Positions 1 to 7,789 of a DNA stretch of 50,115 bases are shown piece after piece (position 1 is the stretch's first letter; each line of letters starts with the position of its first letter). The DNA is from CAZWSE01 sp964636575 (GTDB taxonomy: Bacteria; Pseudomonadota; Alphaproteobacteria; Rhodobacterales; Rhodobacteraceae). Below the pieces are notes generated by a model that saw nothing but the letters and a program-made list of their open reading frames with translations, was not told the origin of the DNA and did no database searches. The stretch lies in NCBI GenBank assembly GCA_964636575.1, contig CAZWSE010000007.1:1-50115 (forward strand), read 5' to 3'. A program made the translations under genes and the position numbers.

Positions 1-2
1 TG

Positions 3-161
3 GATGCGATCGTGGCAGATGCCATCGCCAACGGCGAAGGCTTCATGGCCGGCACTGGCGACATCACGAGCTTCATCGTGGATCCAAACCCTGCAACGGC
101 GACCAACTCGCAGCCGTTCATCGTGGCGATCGACTTCGAAGACTTCGATTGCCTCTGCTAA
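3..161 (+). CDS. C-terminal fragment of an unidentified protein
   Basis: Only the last 52 codons are present, read from base 3 to the TAA at 159-161; the start lies outside the window. The visible residues are acidic and end in FDCLC, with two cysteines in the last three residues. I do not recognise a family. A strong hairpin follows 15 bases after the stop, supporting this as a true gene end. If the contig is circular, this could be the tail of the surface protein that runs off the other end of the window: the reading phases are compatible, but the residues at the direct junction do not continue that protein's repeat. Confidence 0.55.
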   Translation, partial: DAIVADAIANGEGFMAGTGDITSFIVDPNPATATNSQPFIVAIDFEDFDCLC

Positions 162-176
162 GTCGGACAACGAAAT

Positions 177-204
177 AGCGGGTGCCCCTTCGGGGGCGCT
201 CGTT
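177..204 (+). terminator. Hairpin with UUCG loop, probable terminator
   Basis: The arms 177-188 and 193-204 form a 12-bp stem, counting three G-U wobbles, closed by a ttcg tetraloop. It lies just after the stop at 161. There is no long T-run after it, so it may be a transcript-stabilising 3' end rather than a classic Rho-independent terminator. Confidence 0.5.
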
Positions 205-307
205 AACCTTGCGGGGGGGACCCGCATTCGACCCGAACTGCCAGACTTTCGCGAAATATCCTGACAGTCCGGTTTAACTCTCGAGTGTTCTATTAAGGAG
301 AACTATC

Positions 308-487
308 ATGAAAACTCTTATGACTGCTGCCGTCGCAGTTGTTGCCGCAGCGCCAGCGTTTGCAAGCAACATCACTCTGCCACCAAGCACACAAGTACCT
401 GAAATCAATGCCTACGCAGGTGTTGCAGCTGTTGCCGTTCTGGCCGCTGTTGTTGCCCTGATCTGGGAGCGCCGTCGCGCTGCCTAA
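308..487 (+). CDS. VPEID-CTERM-like exosortase E substrate peptide, 59 aa
   Basis: A complete small gene with an AAGGAG ribosome site at 295-300, seven bases before the ATG. The protein has a signal peptide (residues 1-19, ending AFA), about ten mature residues, then VPEIN at 30-34, a hydrophobic helix (about 36-52) and a basic end (ERRRAA). VPEI + helix + Arg cluster is the layout of the VPEID-CTERM sorting signal recognised by exosortase E. The cognate XrtE/CPBP gene starts 92 bases downstream, after a strong terminator. If the signal peptide and the sorting tail are both removed, only a peptide of roughly ten residues remains. The family assignment rests on motif and neighbour; the function of such a minimal product is unknown. 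Confidence 0.85.
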   Translation: MKTLMTAAVAVVAAAPAFASNITLPPSTQVPEINAYAGVAAVAVLAAVVALIWERRRAA

Positions 488-508
488 TTGGCGATTGACT
501 TAAGATTG

Positions 509-541
509 CGGCCCTGTCTGACATTCAGGCAGGGCCGTTTT
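509..541 (+). terminator. Rho-independent terminator after the VPEID-CTERM gene
   Basis: Arms 509-521 and 525-537 form a 13-bp stem with one wobble and a 3-base loop, followed by TTTT at 538-541. It separates the small sorting-signal gene from xrtE, so the two would be made at different levels: abundant substrate, little enzyme. Confidence 0.88.
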
Positions 542-578
542 CATTGAATTGCCACAAAACTCTGGATAGCTGTCCCTC

Positions 579-2189
579 ATGAGCCTCTCACACACCACTG
601 CCGGTCCCAACCGAGCCCTTCTTGGGGTTGGTCTTGCGATGATCCTTCTGGTGATTGAGCTGACTTCTCTCAGCCTGCTCTACCAGCACAACTTTGAATT
701 TACCTGCCGCGAAGCTGCCCCTGCAGGGTTCTGCGCCTTTGCCGGCCGGATCGTGCCCCGCGCTTTGGCCGTTCTCGCGGCCTTGGGTTTGTTTGTATTG
801 GCACGCCCCGCAGCCATCGCCATGCTTAGGGGGCATCTCACGCCTTTGGCCGGCCCTTTGGCACTAAATATCACCGGCTTTTTAATGGTTCTGCTGCCTT
901 GGGGCTTCCTATCGGACGCCAGTTCAAGCGCTGCTGTTCTGTCGGCTGCCGCTCTTTGGTCCGTCGGAGGCGTCATGACCGCTGCAGGTCTCGTCCTTAT
1001 GTTGGCCCCAGCCTTTGCATGGAGACAGATGTTATCCCGGTTTGGCCTTTTGCTGGGCCTGTTGATCCTCTTTGCGATGGCTCTGCCAGAGCTCTCCGAT
1101 CTCCTACAACCCCTCTGGAAGTTTGACTGGGTTACCGAAATCACATTCGCCGCGGTTGTCTGGTCAATGGCCGCCATCGGCTACACACTAGAAACCTACC
1201 CTGCAGAGAAGATCATCGGCGCAGAGGATTTCTTTGTGGCAGTCGGTCCCCAGTGTTCAGGTGTGGAAGGCTTCGCACTGATCACCGTTTTCCTTGGCAT
1301 CTACATGACCCTTTTCCGGCGGGATCTGCGGTTTCCTCATGTGTTCATACTGCTGCCCATCGGTATCATTCTCAGCTGGATGTTCAACGTGCTGCGGATC
1401 ACAGCACTCATCGCAGTCGGGTTCGAAGTTTCACCCGAACTTGCCATCGGCGGGTTCCATAGCCATGCGGGATGGTTGGCGTTTACCCTGTTGTCGATCG
1501 GGCTGATCATGGTCAGCCGCACTATACCCTTCTTTGCCAGCGACACGGCCCGCACACCCAAAGCAGCAAAAGCCCTGCCCCCCTTCTTCAGCGATCCGAT
1601 CGTGGCGCAAGTACTGCCTTTTGTTGTCTTCATGGCCTCTGCATTGCTGGCTTCGACCTTCTCAGAAACACCATCGGTTCTATACCACTGGCGGGTGCTG
1701 GCGATGGGATTGGGGCTGGCCATCTTCTGGCCTTACCTGCGCGCCCTGCCCTGGCGAATCGATCCTGTTGCACTGGGATCCGGCCTGCTGATCGGGGTCT
1801 TGTGGATCGCAACGGGACCAGAGGCATCCGGAACGCCGCCATTTGGCACCCTGACAGGCATGGCCTTTGGTATCTGGATCGTTGCGCGTCTGATCGGAAC
1901 CGCACTTCTGGTACCAGTCATCGAAGAGCTTATGTTCCGCGGCTATATCACCAACCGGATCGCACCCGAAGGTGCCCCGATCTGGAAAGTTACCATCGCC
2001 ATCGCCATTAGTGCAGGGCTTTTTGCCTTGCTCCATGACAGATGGATTGCAGCGGCCCTTGCAGGGATCGTGTTTAGCCTGCTGGTTTGGAGATCGCGGA
2101 ACCTGACGGATGCAATCATCAGCCACGCAGCTGCGAACCTTTCAATTGCACTTTGGGCCTTGGCCACAGGGGCTTGGCACATCTTGTGA
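579..2189 (+). CDS. xrtE: Exosortase E fused to a CPBP-family protease (VPEID-CTERM system)
   Basis: A 536-residue, highly hydrophobic inner-membrane protein. The N-terminal part carries the exosortase catalytic signature: Cys226 in PQCSGVEG, Arg273 in NVLRITAL, and a His in FHSHAGW (294/296), equivalent to the Cys/Arg/His of this sortase-like family. The C-terminal 100 residues are a CPBP (CAAX-type) intramembrane protease: EELMFRG at 449-455, His486 in LLHDRW and His516 in SHAAAN. This fusion defines the XrtE/VPEID-CTERM type. The predicted substrate is the 59-residue peptide just upstream. The stop overlaps the GTG of the next gene (GTGA), so the two are translationally coupled. What the protease half cleaves is not known. 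Confidence 0.92.
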   Translation: MSLSHTTAGPNRALLGVGLAMILLVIELTSLSLLYQHNFEFTCREAAPAGFCAFAGRIVPRALAVLAALGLFVLARPAAIAMLRGHLTPLAGPLALNITGFLMVLLPWGFLSDASSSAAVLSAAALWSVGGVMTAAGLVLMLAPAFAWRQMLSRFGLLLGLLILFAMALPELSDLLQPLWKFDWVTEITFAAVVWSMAAIGYTLETYPAEKIIGAEDFFVAVGPQCSGVEGFALITVFLGIYMTLFRRDLRFPHVFILLPIGIILSWMFNVLRITALIAVGFEVSPELAIGGFHSHAGWLAFTLLSIGLIMVSRTIPFFASDTARTPKAAKALPPFFSDPIVAQVLPFVVFMASALLASTFSETPSVLYHWRVLAMGLGLAIFWPYLRALPWRIDPVALGSGLLIGVLWIATGPEASGTPPFGTLTGMAFGIWIVARLIGTALLVPVIEELMFRGYITNRIAPEGAPIWKVTIAIAISAGLFALLHDRWIAAALAGIVFSLLVWRSRNLTDAIISHAAANLSIALWALATGAWHIL

Positions 2190-3121
2190 AACGGCTCGGG
2201 CTCTGGATTTTTGCGCTGAGTGTCATCAGTGGGTTGATCCGGTTCGCGTATTGGGGGACCAGCACGGCGTGGGTCTCCCCTGCCCTGACAGCCCTGGTGC
2301 ATGCCACGACCTGGGAAAATCCGTCGCCACAGTTCGGTGGGCTATCAGGCATACTGATTGAAAACACGGGCACACAGATCATCGCAGCCAGCGACAGAGG
2401 CACCCTGTTCACCGCGACACTCTCGCGCGATGCGCAAGGCAACATCACACAGATTACCAATGTCTCAGAACATGCCATTCAACTTCCCAAGGGCGGCCCC
2501 GTGGACCGGTTCAAAGGGGACATCGAAGGGTTAAGCCGCCTGACAGATGGCCAGCTCGCCCTATCGTTCGAAGGCTATGCCCGCATCATGACCATGACGG
2601 ATCTGAAAGCAGACACGGCTTGGACACACCGGTGGGACCGGTTTGAAAGCTACTTTAACAATTCAGCCTTTGAAGGTCTTGCGACTTTGCCGGATGGACG
2701 GCTGATGGTTTTTGTGGAAAAGCGCGGGCGTTACGGAATGGGGCGGGCCTATGTGCGAAGCGATACAGGCTGGACGGGACCGCATCTCGTGCCGGTCACA
2801 CCGCGGTACAAGATCACCGGAGCAGATATCGGACCGGACGGATGCCTTTACACGGTTGAGCGTCGGTTTAACCTCTTTGCAGGCATTGAGTACCGCGTGA
2901 TGCGCAACTGGCAAACAGGTGGGTTGTGGAGCGCCGAGGCGGAATGGCAAAGCGAAACGCTTTATATCAGTGCGCAGGGGCAGGATGGAAACGGAGAAGG
3001 CATATCAGTCTGGCAGGACAAAGATGGGTTGCGGATCAGTCTCATCACCGACGACGGGTTTCTGCCCCTGCCCCATACGCAGCTGGTCGAATTGCAGGTC
3101 TCTGAAGGGGTCTGTCGCTAG
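2186..3121 (+). CDS. Phytase-like esterase-type beta-propeller protein
   Basis: 311 residues from a GTG that overlaps the xrtE stop; an upstream in-frame ATG at 2087 lies deep inside xrtE and was not used. An N-terminal hydrophobic stretch (about 5-25) suggests export or membrane anchoring. The rest has the repeated pattern of the phytase-like 'esterase-like activity' family: EGLSR...GQLALSFEG, FEGLATLPDGRLMVFVE and GADIGPDGCLYTVERRF. Enzyme activity and substrate are not established for this family. Coupling to xrtE suggests a role at the cell surface in the same system. Its 3' end overlaps the convergent rhomboid gene by four bases. Confidence 0.7.
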   Translation: MKRLGLWIFALSVISGLIRFAYWGTSTAWVSPALTALVHATTWENPSPQFGGLSGILIENTGTQIIAASDRGTLFTATLSRDAQGNITQITNVSEHAIQLPKGGPVDRFKGDIEGLSRLTDGQLALSFEGYARIMTMTDLKADTAWTHRWDRFESYFNNSAFEGLATLPDGRLMVFVEKRGRYGMGRAYVRSDTGWTGPHLVPVTPRYKITGADIGPDGCLYTVERRFNLFAGIEYRVMRNWQTGGLWSAEAEWQSETLYISAQGQDGNGEGISVWQDKDGLRISLITDDGFLPLPHTQLVELQVSEGVCR

Positions 3122-3783
3122 TTTTCGTGAGGCGCGGTCTTGCCTTGCGGATCAATCAGCAAAGCCATGATCCAACCTGCAATGAACCCGCCCAAATGGG
3201 TTTCCCAAGCCAGCAAACCATCCATCGCATACCATAGCACAACGTTTAAAATAATCAGAATGACAGCGGCCTGAGCGATTGGCCAAAGCGTGTCTTGCAA
3301 GGCAAAGCGATCCACGTAACTCCAGGCCAGAACGCCGCCCGCCAATCCAAACAGTGCACCCGAGGCACCAACCATCGGGATCAGGGATTCTGACAGCAAT
3401 CCAAACCCCAAAGCACCCCCCAGAACCGATCCGAGATAGAGCAGGCAAAACCCCCAAATCCCGACACGCGCCAGTACAGCGCGCCCCATCGACCACAGCG
3501 AAAACATATTGACCACCAAATGCGCCAACCCACCATGCAGCAGACTATAGCTGAGAAACATCAGATAGGATTGGCCCGCGTAGTTCGGTTGCCAGTTCTG
3601 CAAAAGCCCCGGCCAGAACCCTGCATACTCATAGGTCCGCTGGCGCAAGGCCCCTGTCCCCCAAAACCCTCGATCTGCACCGGACAGGGCCAGCTCAATC
3701 ACGATGCACAGCCCCATCAAAACAATCAGCGGCCATGAGGTCCGCCAGATCGATTTACGAGGGGGGTGTTCCGTCGGTGTCAT
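3118..3783 (-). CDS. Rhomboid-family intramembrane serine protease
   Basis: 221 residues with about six membrane helices. The catalytic dyad is visible: Ser141 in GASGALFGLAGG and His196 in THLGGFIAGW. The conserved HGGLAHLVVNMFSLW segment (about 83-97) carries the loop-and-helix histidines and asparagine. Rhomboids cleave membrane helices of other proteins; substrate unknown. It lies 75 bases downstream of xrtD on the same strand, so it may be the last gene of that operon. It brings to three the number of membrane-embedded proteases and sortases in the first 5.5 kb. Confidence 0.88.
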   Translation of the reverse strand: MTPTEHPPRKSIWRTSWPLIVLMGLCIVIELALSGADRGFWGTGALRQRTYEYAGFWPGLLQNWQPNYAGQSYLMFLSYSLLHGGLAHLVVNMFSLWSMGRAVLARVGIWGFCLLYLGSVLGGALGFGLLSESLIPMVGASGALFGLAGGVLAWSYVDRFALQDTLWPIAQAAVILIILNVVLWYAMDGLLAWETHLGGFIAGWIMALLIDPQGKTAPHEN

Positions 3784-3858
3784 GCGCGCAACAATGCCGC
3801 GACAGGAGGGCGAAAGACAATGCTTATCGTCGTTCCCGTCCTGCTGTCACAAAGAGAT

Positions 3859-5457
3859 CTACTCAGGAATAAACCGGGGCATCCGCTTCAAGGCACTGGC
3901 CATCAGCTCTTCGATACGGGCTTCGGCTTCAGCATCGGTTTCACCACGCAAGATTGGGGTCACAAACCGCACCAAGGCCCCGTCAGATCTGCCGATCTGG
4001 AAGCTGTCTTTGACAACGCTCATCTTGGCCGCGAAGTCATTGGTATGCCGTGTGCCGCGCTGTTCAAACCAGTAATAGACCAGCTGCTTTTCCAGCCCTT
4101 TCTGGATCACCGCCCGGTTGAGATCAAATGTGCCATAAGCTGTCTCTGGGAAGCTGACTGTTTTGGTGTCAAAGCTGAAGATTTCCCACCCCCCCACCGG
4201 CAGGCACACCTCAGGAGAGTGGATGCCCGACCCTTCGGTCTGTTTATGATAGAAAGCCGAGAACAAGTTGACCGTCGCAGGCTCGCCTGGGGTCAGGTAG
4301 TTCATATGTACATAATCGTCTGCACCGAGAACCGCTTCGACATCCGCATCCAGACGCACAAAAGTGCCGGACCATCCTGCGAGGTTGCGCGGAAAGATGG
4401 AGAACGGATCACGATCCACCGGATCAAGCTCGGGCGGTTGTGCAACCATCCAAGCCGCGGTCACCGCAGCTGTCATCAGCATGGCAATTCCAAGGGCCAC
4501 AGATTTAGATATGTTCAGCACTCGCGCTGAAATTGCGCCCAACCCGTCAAAGTCGAGATCAATAGCCTCAGACAGCGGCAGTGGATTTGGGGTCAGTCGT
4601 TGCAGCGCAATCGCCATCAAGAACAGGATCCCGATACAGGCCCCAAAGATCACCCAACCTTCAAAGAAGTGCAGGAAGCCTTCGGCATGTTCGATCCCAT
4701 AGGAGTTCACCAAAATCCCGATCATTCCGATCCGGAACGAGTTCATCAAAACCGTCAGCGGAGCGGCTGCCAGAAGCAGCACAGCCTTATGCCACATCGG
4801 CCCGCGATAGAGGATCGCGAAGAGGTACGAAAAGCTAAGGATCGGGAAGAGATAACGCAGCCCTGAACAGGCCTCGGCCACCTGAAGCTTATAGACGCCC
4901 AGATCGATGATATTGCCATCAAGGAACACAGGAATACCCGCCAGATCCACCAGCCACACACCAATCACAGAAGAGATACCTTGCAAGAAGACCGTCAGCT
5001 TCCAGTAGATGAACTGCGGCAAAGGCAGCATGAACACCAAATGCAGCACTGGCAGTTGGTGGGTCTTACCGCGTTTCCATCCAAAAACAGTCAGTACGAC
5101 CCCACCCGTCCAGATGATGAAGGCATAGGTAACAATATCGGGGATCTTCACCATGTTCCCAAGGATCGCGACAGCCAGTCCAAGCCCAATCACAATGAGG
5201 CCTGGCATCCGGTCATTGACCGTCATCTCAACCGGCGGAGACTGGCGCAGCTCACGCAGGAACAGATACAGCGAAATGAGCGGGATCAGCGGGCCGTGGC
5301 TGTATTCAGGGGTCGCCCAGGCTTTGGCCAAAGACACAAAGCCGATCCAGAACACAGGGATCGAGGCCAGCAACAGCAGAACAAACAATCCAAACCCGAC
5401 AGGGTTCACTTTACGGGTTTGCCCGACGATGGGCATCTCTGAACTGGTTACATCCAC
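3859..5457 (-). CDS. xrtD: VPLPA-CTERM-specific exosortase D with EpsI-like domain
   Basis: An inner-membrane protein of about 532 residues. The exosortase core shows Cys197 in EACSGLRYLFP, Arg242 in MNSFRIGMIG and His263 in GFLHFFEGW. The C-terminal third (about 345-515) is an EpsI-like domain with HSPEVCLPVGGWE near 413-425. The fused exosortase-EpsI layout and the two VPLPA-CTERM proteins at 38-39.5 kb identify it as XrtD. I chose the GTG at 5457 because AAAAAGGA lies about ten bases upstream; the frame stays open to 5559 and an ATG at 5436 is also possible. It sits in a minus-strand run of polysaccharide genes, as exosortases usually do. Confidence 0.9.
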   Translation of the reverse strand: MDVTSSEMPIVGQTRKVNPVGFGLFVLLLLASIPVFWIGFVSLAKAWATPEYSHGPLIPLISLYLFLRELRQSPPVEMTVNDRMPGLIVIGLGLAVAILGNMVKIPDIVTYAFIIWTGGVVLTVFGWKRGKTHQLPVLHLVFMLPLPQFIYWKLTVFLQGISSVIGVWLVDLAGIPVFLDGNIIDLGVYKLQVAEACSGLRYLFPILSFSYLFAILYRGPMWHKAVLLLAAAPLTVLMNSFRIGMIGILVNSYGIEHAEGFLHFFEGWVIFGACIGILFLMAIALQRLTPNPLPLSEAIDLDFDGLGAISARVLNISKSVALGIAMLMTAAVTAAWMVAQPPELDPVDRDPFSIFPRNLAGWSGTFVRLDADVEAVLGADDYVHMNYLTPGEPATVNLFSAFYHKQTEGSGIHSPEVCLPVGGWEIFSFDTKTVSFPETAYGTFDLNRAVIQKGLEKQLVYYWFEQRGTRHTNDFAAKMSVVKDSFQIGRSDGALVRFVTPILRGETDAEAEARIEELMASALKRMPRFIPE

Positions 5458-5642
5458 GGTATGCTGATCCTTTTTCCCCGAAATAGGGGCATTGGGGTTG
5501 GGCGACTTTATACCAGAGTTTGTTTGAAAATACTGCCTAAAACAGTGCCCTGCCCCCACACATTTCTGTCAGAAGCGGCTATTTTGTTTCGACGCAGGTC
5601 ACGATCGCGCACAAAGGCCGCTCACTGTTGTCCAAGCAGACT

Positions 5643-6986
5643 TTAGGGTCTGAACTCAAAGTCGCGTTGAAGGCGCAAGAAAATGGTGTTGGAATCGCGG
5701 TCGGCGGCAATGTCAGATGTCGATCTGGAATGGGTATATCCCACAACCATATCCCAATCGCGGGTCACTTCGCGGTTATAGGACAGATCAAAATCAAAAC
5801 GGGACGTATCTTCGTCGACACCCAAGACATTGGTATCAATCAAGGACACACCTGCATTCCAATTGGAACTGGCATTGATCGCCTGCGAAAAACCAGCGCT
5901 GAGGCGGGTGTTGACGATGTTGCGGTCCAGACTGTCGACGCTGCCGGACTGGCTGAACCCCACATTGAACTGACCACGGGGCAATTCATGAACGTAGTTG
6001 ATATTGGCCAGAGGCTGGGCGGAATCGCCTTCAGTCTTAAGCAATCCAAACGAATAGGACAGGGAGCCAGTTCTCAGCTCCATCATACGGCCCACAAGGA
6101 GCGTCGTCTGACGGCCGGCGCTATCAATCGTGCTGTCGATATCAGCACTGACGGTACCATTGATCAATTCACGGGTGGCCCCAAGCGAATACCCAATTCC
6201 GTCAAAAGTAGTCTGACCCAAGGTGGTTGTGGTGACGTTGTCATCATGGCTTATGCCTGCGCGCATCGTCAGATCACGGCGGACAGCAAAAGTCCCGTTC
6301 AGGCTTAAGCTTTGACGATCGCGGCGGGTCATGATGATGTCCTCAGCCTCGTAGTCAGTGTCTTCATAGCCCAGAACCAAAGTGATGCTGGGGCTGACTT
6401 CAAAGCGCGCGGTCAGGCCAAGCACCAATTGGGTGGTGTCGAACAGGTCGGGATCTACGGTATTGGTAAAGTTCCGATCCTGATATGTGAAATTGGCGCC
6501 TACACCAAAGCGGGCCGACAGGCCGGTTTCCCACGATCCGCGCAGGAAGGTGTTTGCACGGGTGCCTGTGCCCAGAATAAGTCCGGTGTCGATAAAGTTC
6601 GGATCGTCGAAAAGATCGTTTACATCCGCTTCACGATAAGACCCGCGCAAGGACAAAGCCGTATTCCGGGTGCCCGTGTTATAAGCAAAGGTCAAACGCG
6701 GGTCTGCAATGCCTGATTGGGCGTCCGAACCATTCTCAAGAACACCCGAGAGACCAAACTCGAAAGAGGATTGGGCAGTGATGCTAGAGACATTCAAGCC
6801 AAGAGACGTCAATGACTGGAACCCGGAATCGGGCACAACACCGAAATTCAGATTATCACTGTACCGGAATTCCTGACCGACCGAGATCGTCGCGCTCAGG
6901 CCTCCGGCGTCCTGAGCGCCCAGCCCGGTTGCTGATACTATACCGATCAGGGCGGGAGCGACCCCCGCCAGATACGTCCATTTCAC
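5643..6986 (-). CDS. Outer-membrane beta-barrel protein of the exosortase/EPS locus
   Basis: 447 residues from a GTG start with a signal peptide ending near LGAQDAGG. The rest alternates polar and hydrophobic residues in many short strands, such as GLSARFGVGANFTYQDR and ITLVLGYEDTDYE. The last strand has aromatic residues and ends RDFEFRP, as expected for a barrel inserted by the BAM machinery. Related barrels recur in exosortase-linked polysaccharide loci, where they may be an outer-membrane exit or anchor. It lies between the OPX gene and xrtD. I see no enzymatic motif. The function is inferred from context. Confidence 0.72.
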   Translation of the reverse strand: MKWTYLAGVAPALIGIVSATGLGAQDAGGLSATISVGQEFRYSDNLNFGVVPDSGFQSLTSLGLNVSSITAQSSFEFGLSGVLENGSDAQSGIADPRLTFAYNTGTRNTALSLRGSYREADVNDLFDDPNFIDTGLILGTGTRANTFLRGSWETGLSARFGVGANFTYQDRNFTNTVDPDLFDTTQLVLGLTARFEVSPSITLVLGYEDTDYEAEDIIMTRRDRQSLSLNGTFAVRRDLTMRAGISHDDNVTTTTLGQTTFDGIGYSLGATRELINGTVSADIDSTIDSAGRQTTLLVGRMMELRTGSLSYSFGLLKTEGDSAQPLANINYVHELPRGQFNVGFSQSGSVDSLDRNIVNTRLSAGFSQAINASSNWNAGVSLIDTNVLGVDEDTSRFDFDLSYNREVTRDWDMVVGYTHSRSTSDIAADRDSNTIFLRLQRDFEFRP

Positions 6987-7048
6987 TAGTCTTGCCCCGA
7001 TTTTTTGTTTTTATCGTTGGTCGTGAGGTATGGCCTGAAGACGCCTTA

Positions 7049-7657
7049 TTATTCGAAGAGACGGCGCTCCGGAACCAGAATGACATCGCCGTCCTGCAAC
7101 GTGATATCCTCGTTCAGTGTAGCACCATCCGCGATTGAGCGATAGTTCACTTGAAAGACCGTCTGCTGACCTGTGCGTGCATCTGTGCGGCGCAACTGAA
7201 CCCGCTTTTGAGCGGCAAACTTGGTAAACCCGCCATGTTGGGCCATTGCTTGCAAGAAGGTTGTGCCAGGGGCTACGGCTTTTAGGCCAGGGCTGTTCAT
7301 TTCACCCAGGAAATAAACGTCAATTGTAGGCGCTTCCGCTTTGGTCCGTTGGGATGTGTCTCTGGGGCGCAACGAGGCGACGGACACAAAAACATTAGGC
7401 GGGGCCGCAAAGTTCGACGAAATGCCGCTGGTGATGGCGCGCTGGATTTGGCTCACGGTCCGGCCGCGGGCCTGAACACTGCCAACAAAAGGAAACGTGA
7501 TCCGCCCGTCGGGGGTGACCAGAACAGCGCGGTTCAATTGCGCATCTTCAAGCACTTCAATTTGAAGCGTGTCGCCAGAGCGCACCTGATAGTTGCCCTG
7601 CGCGGAGACAACCGTTGCCATGCACATGGCCCATAAAATCACAAAAAGACGTTTCAT
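7049..7657 (-). CDS. Polysaccharide export protein (OPX, Wza/GumB-like)
   Basis: 202 residues with a signal peptide (1-19, ending VVSAQG) and no lipobox. Residues about 22-100 are a poly-export domain (YQVRSGDTLQIEVLED ... LVTPDGRITFPFVGSV...GRT), followed by an SLBB-like soluble ligand-binding segment (DVYFLGEMNSPG) and the typical end DGDVILVPERRLFE. OPX proteins form the periplasmic/outer-membrane channel that partners the Wzz-like inner-membrane protein, here at 12449. The short length matches the OPX proteins of exosortase-linked clusters rather than full-length Wza. Confidence 0.88.
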   Translation of the reverse strand: MKRLFVILWAMCMATVVSAQGNYQVRSGDTLQIEVLEDAQLNRAVLVTPDGRITFPFVGSVQARGRTVSQIQRAITSGISSNFAAPPNVFVSVASLRPRDTSQRTKAEAPTIDVYFLGEMNSPGLKAVAPGTTFLQAMAQHGGFTKFAAQKRVQLRRTDARTGQQTVFQVNYRSIADGATLNEDITLQDGDVILVPERRLFE

Positions 7658-7789
7658 TATTCCAATACCCTCAGTTTGGCGGACAATAGCATGAATGACC
7701 TGCCGCGCATCAAAACAAAATGCCTACAGGTCACAACGCCACAATTTGAACACAATTGTGCCTGCCGAGCCACGGTTGGCAGAAAAAAT

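Noticed and set aside
2087..2185. Earlier ATG start for the phytase-like gene
   Set aside because: It would place 33 codons inside xrtE in another frame; the GTG overlapping the xrtE stop gives a sensible hydrophobic N-terminus and coupling.
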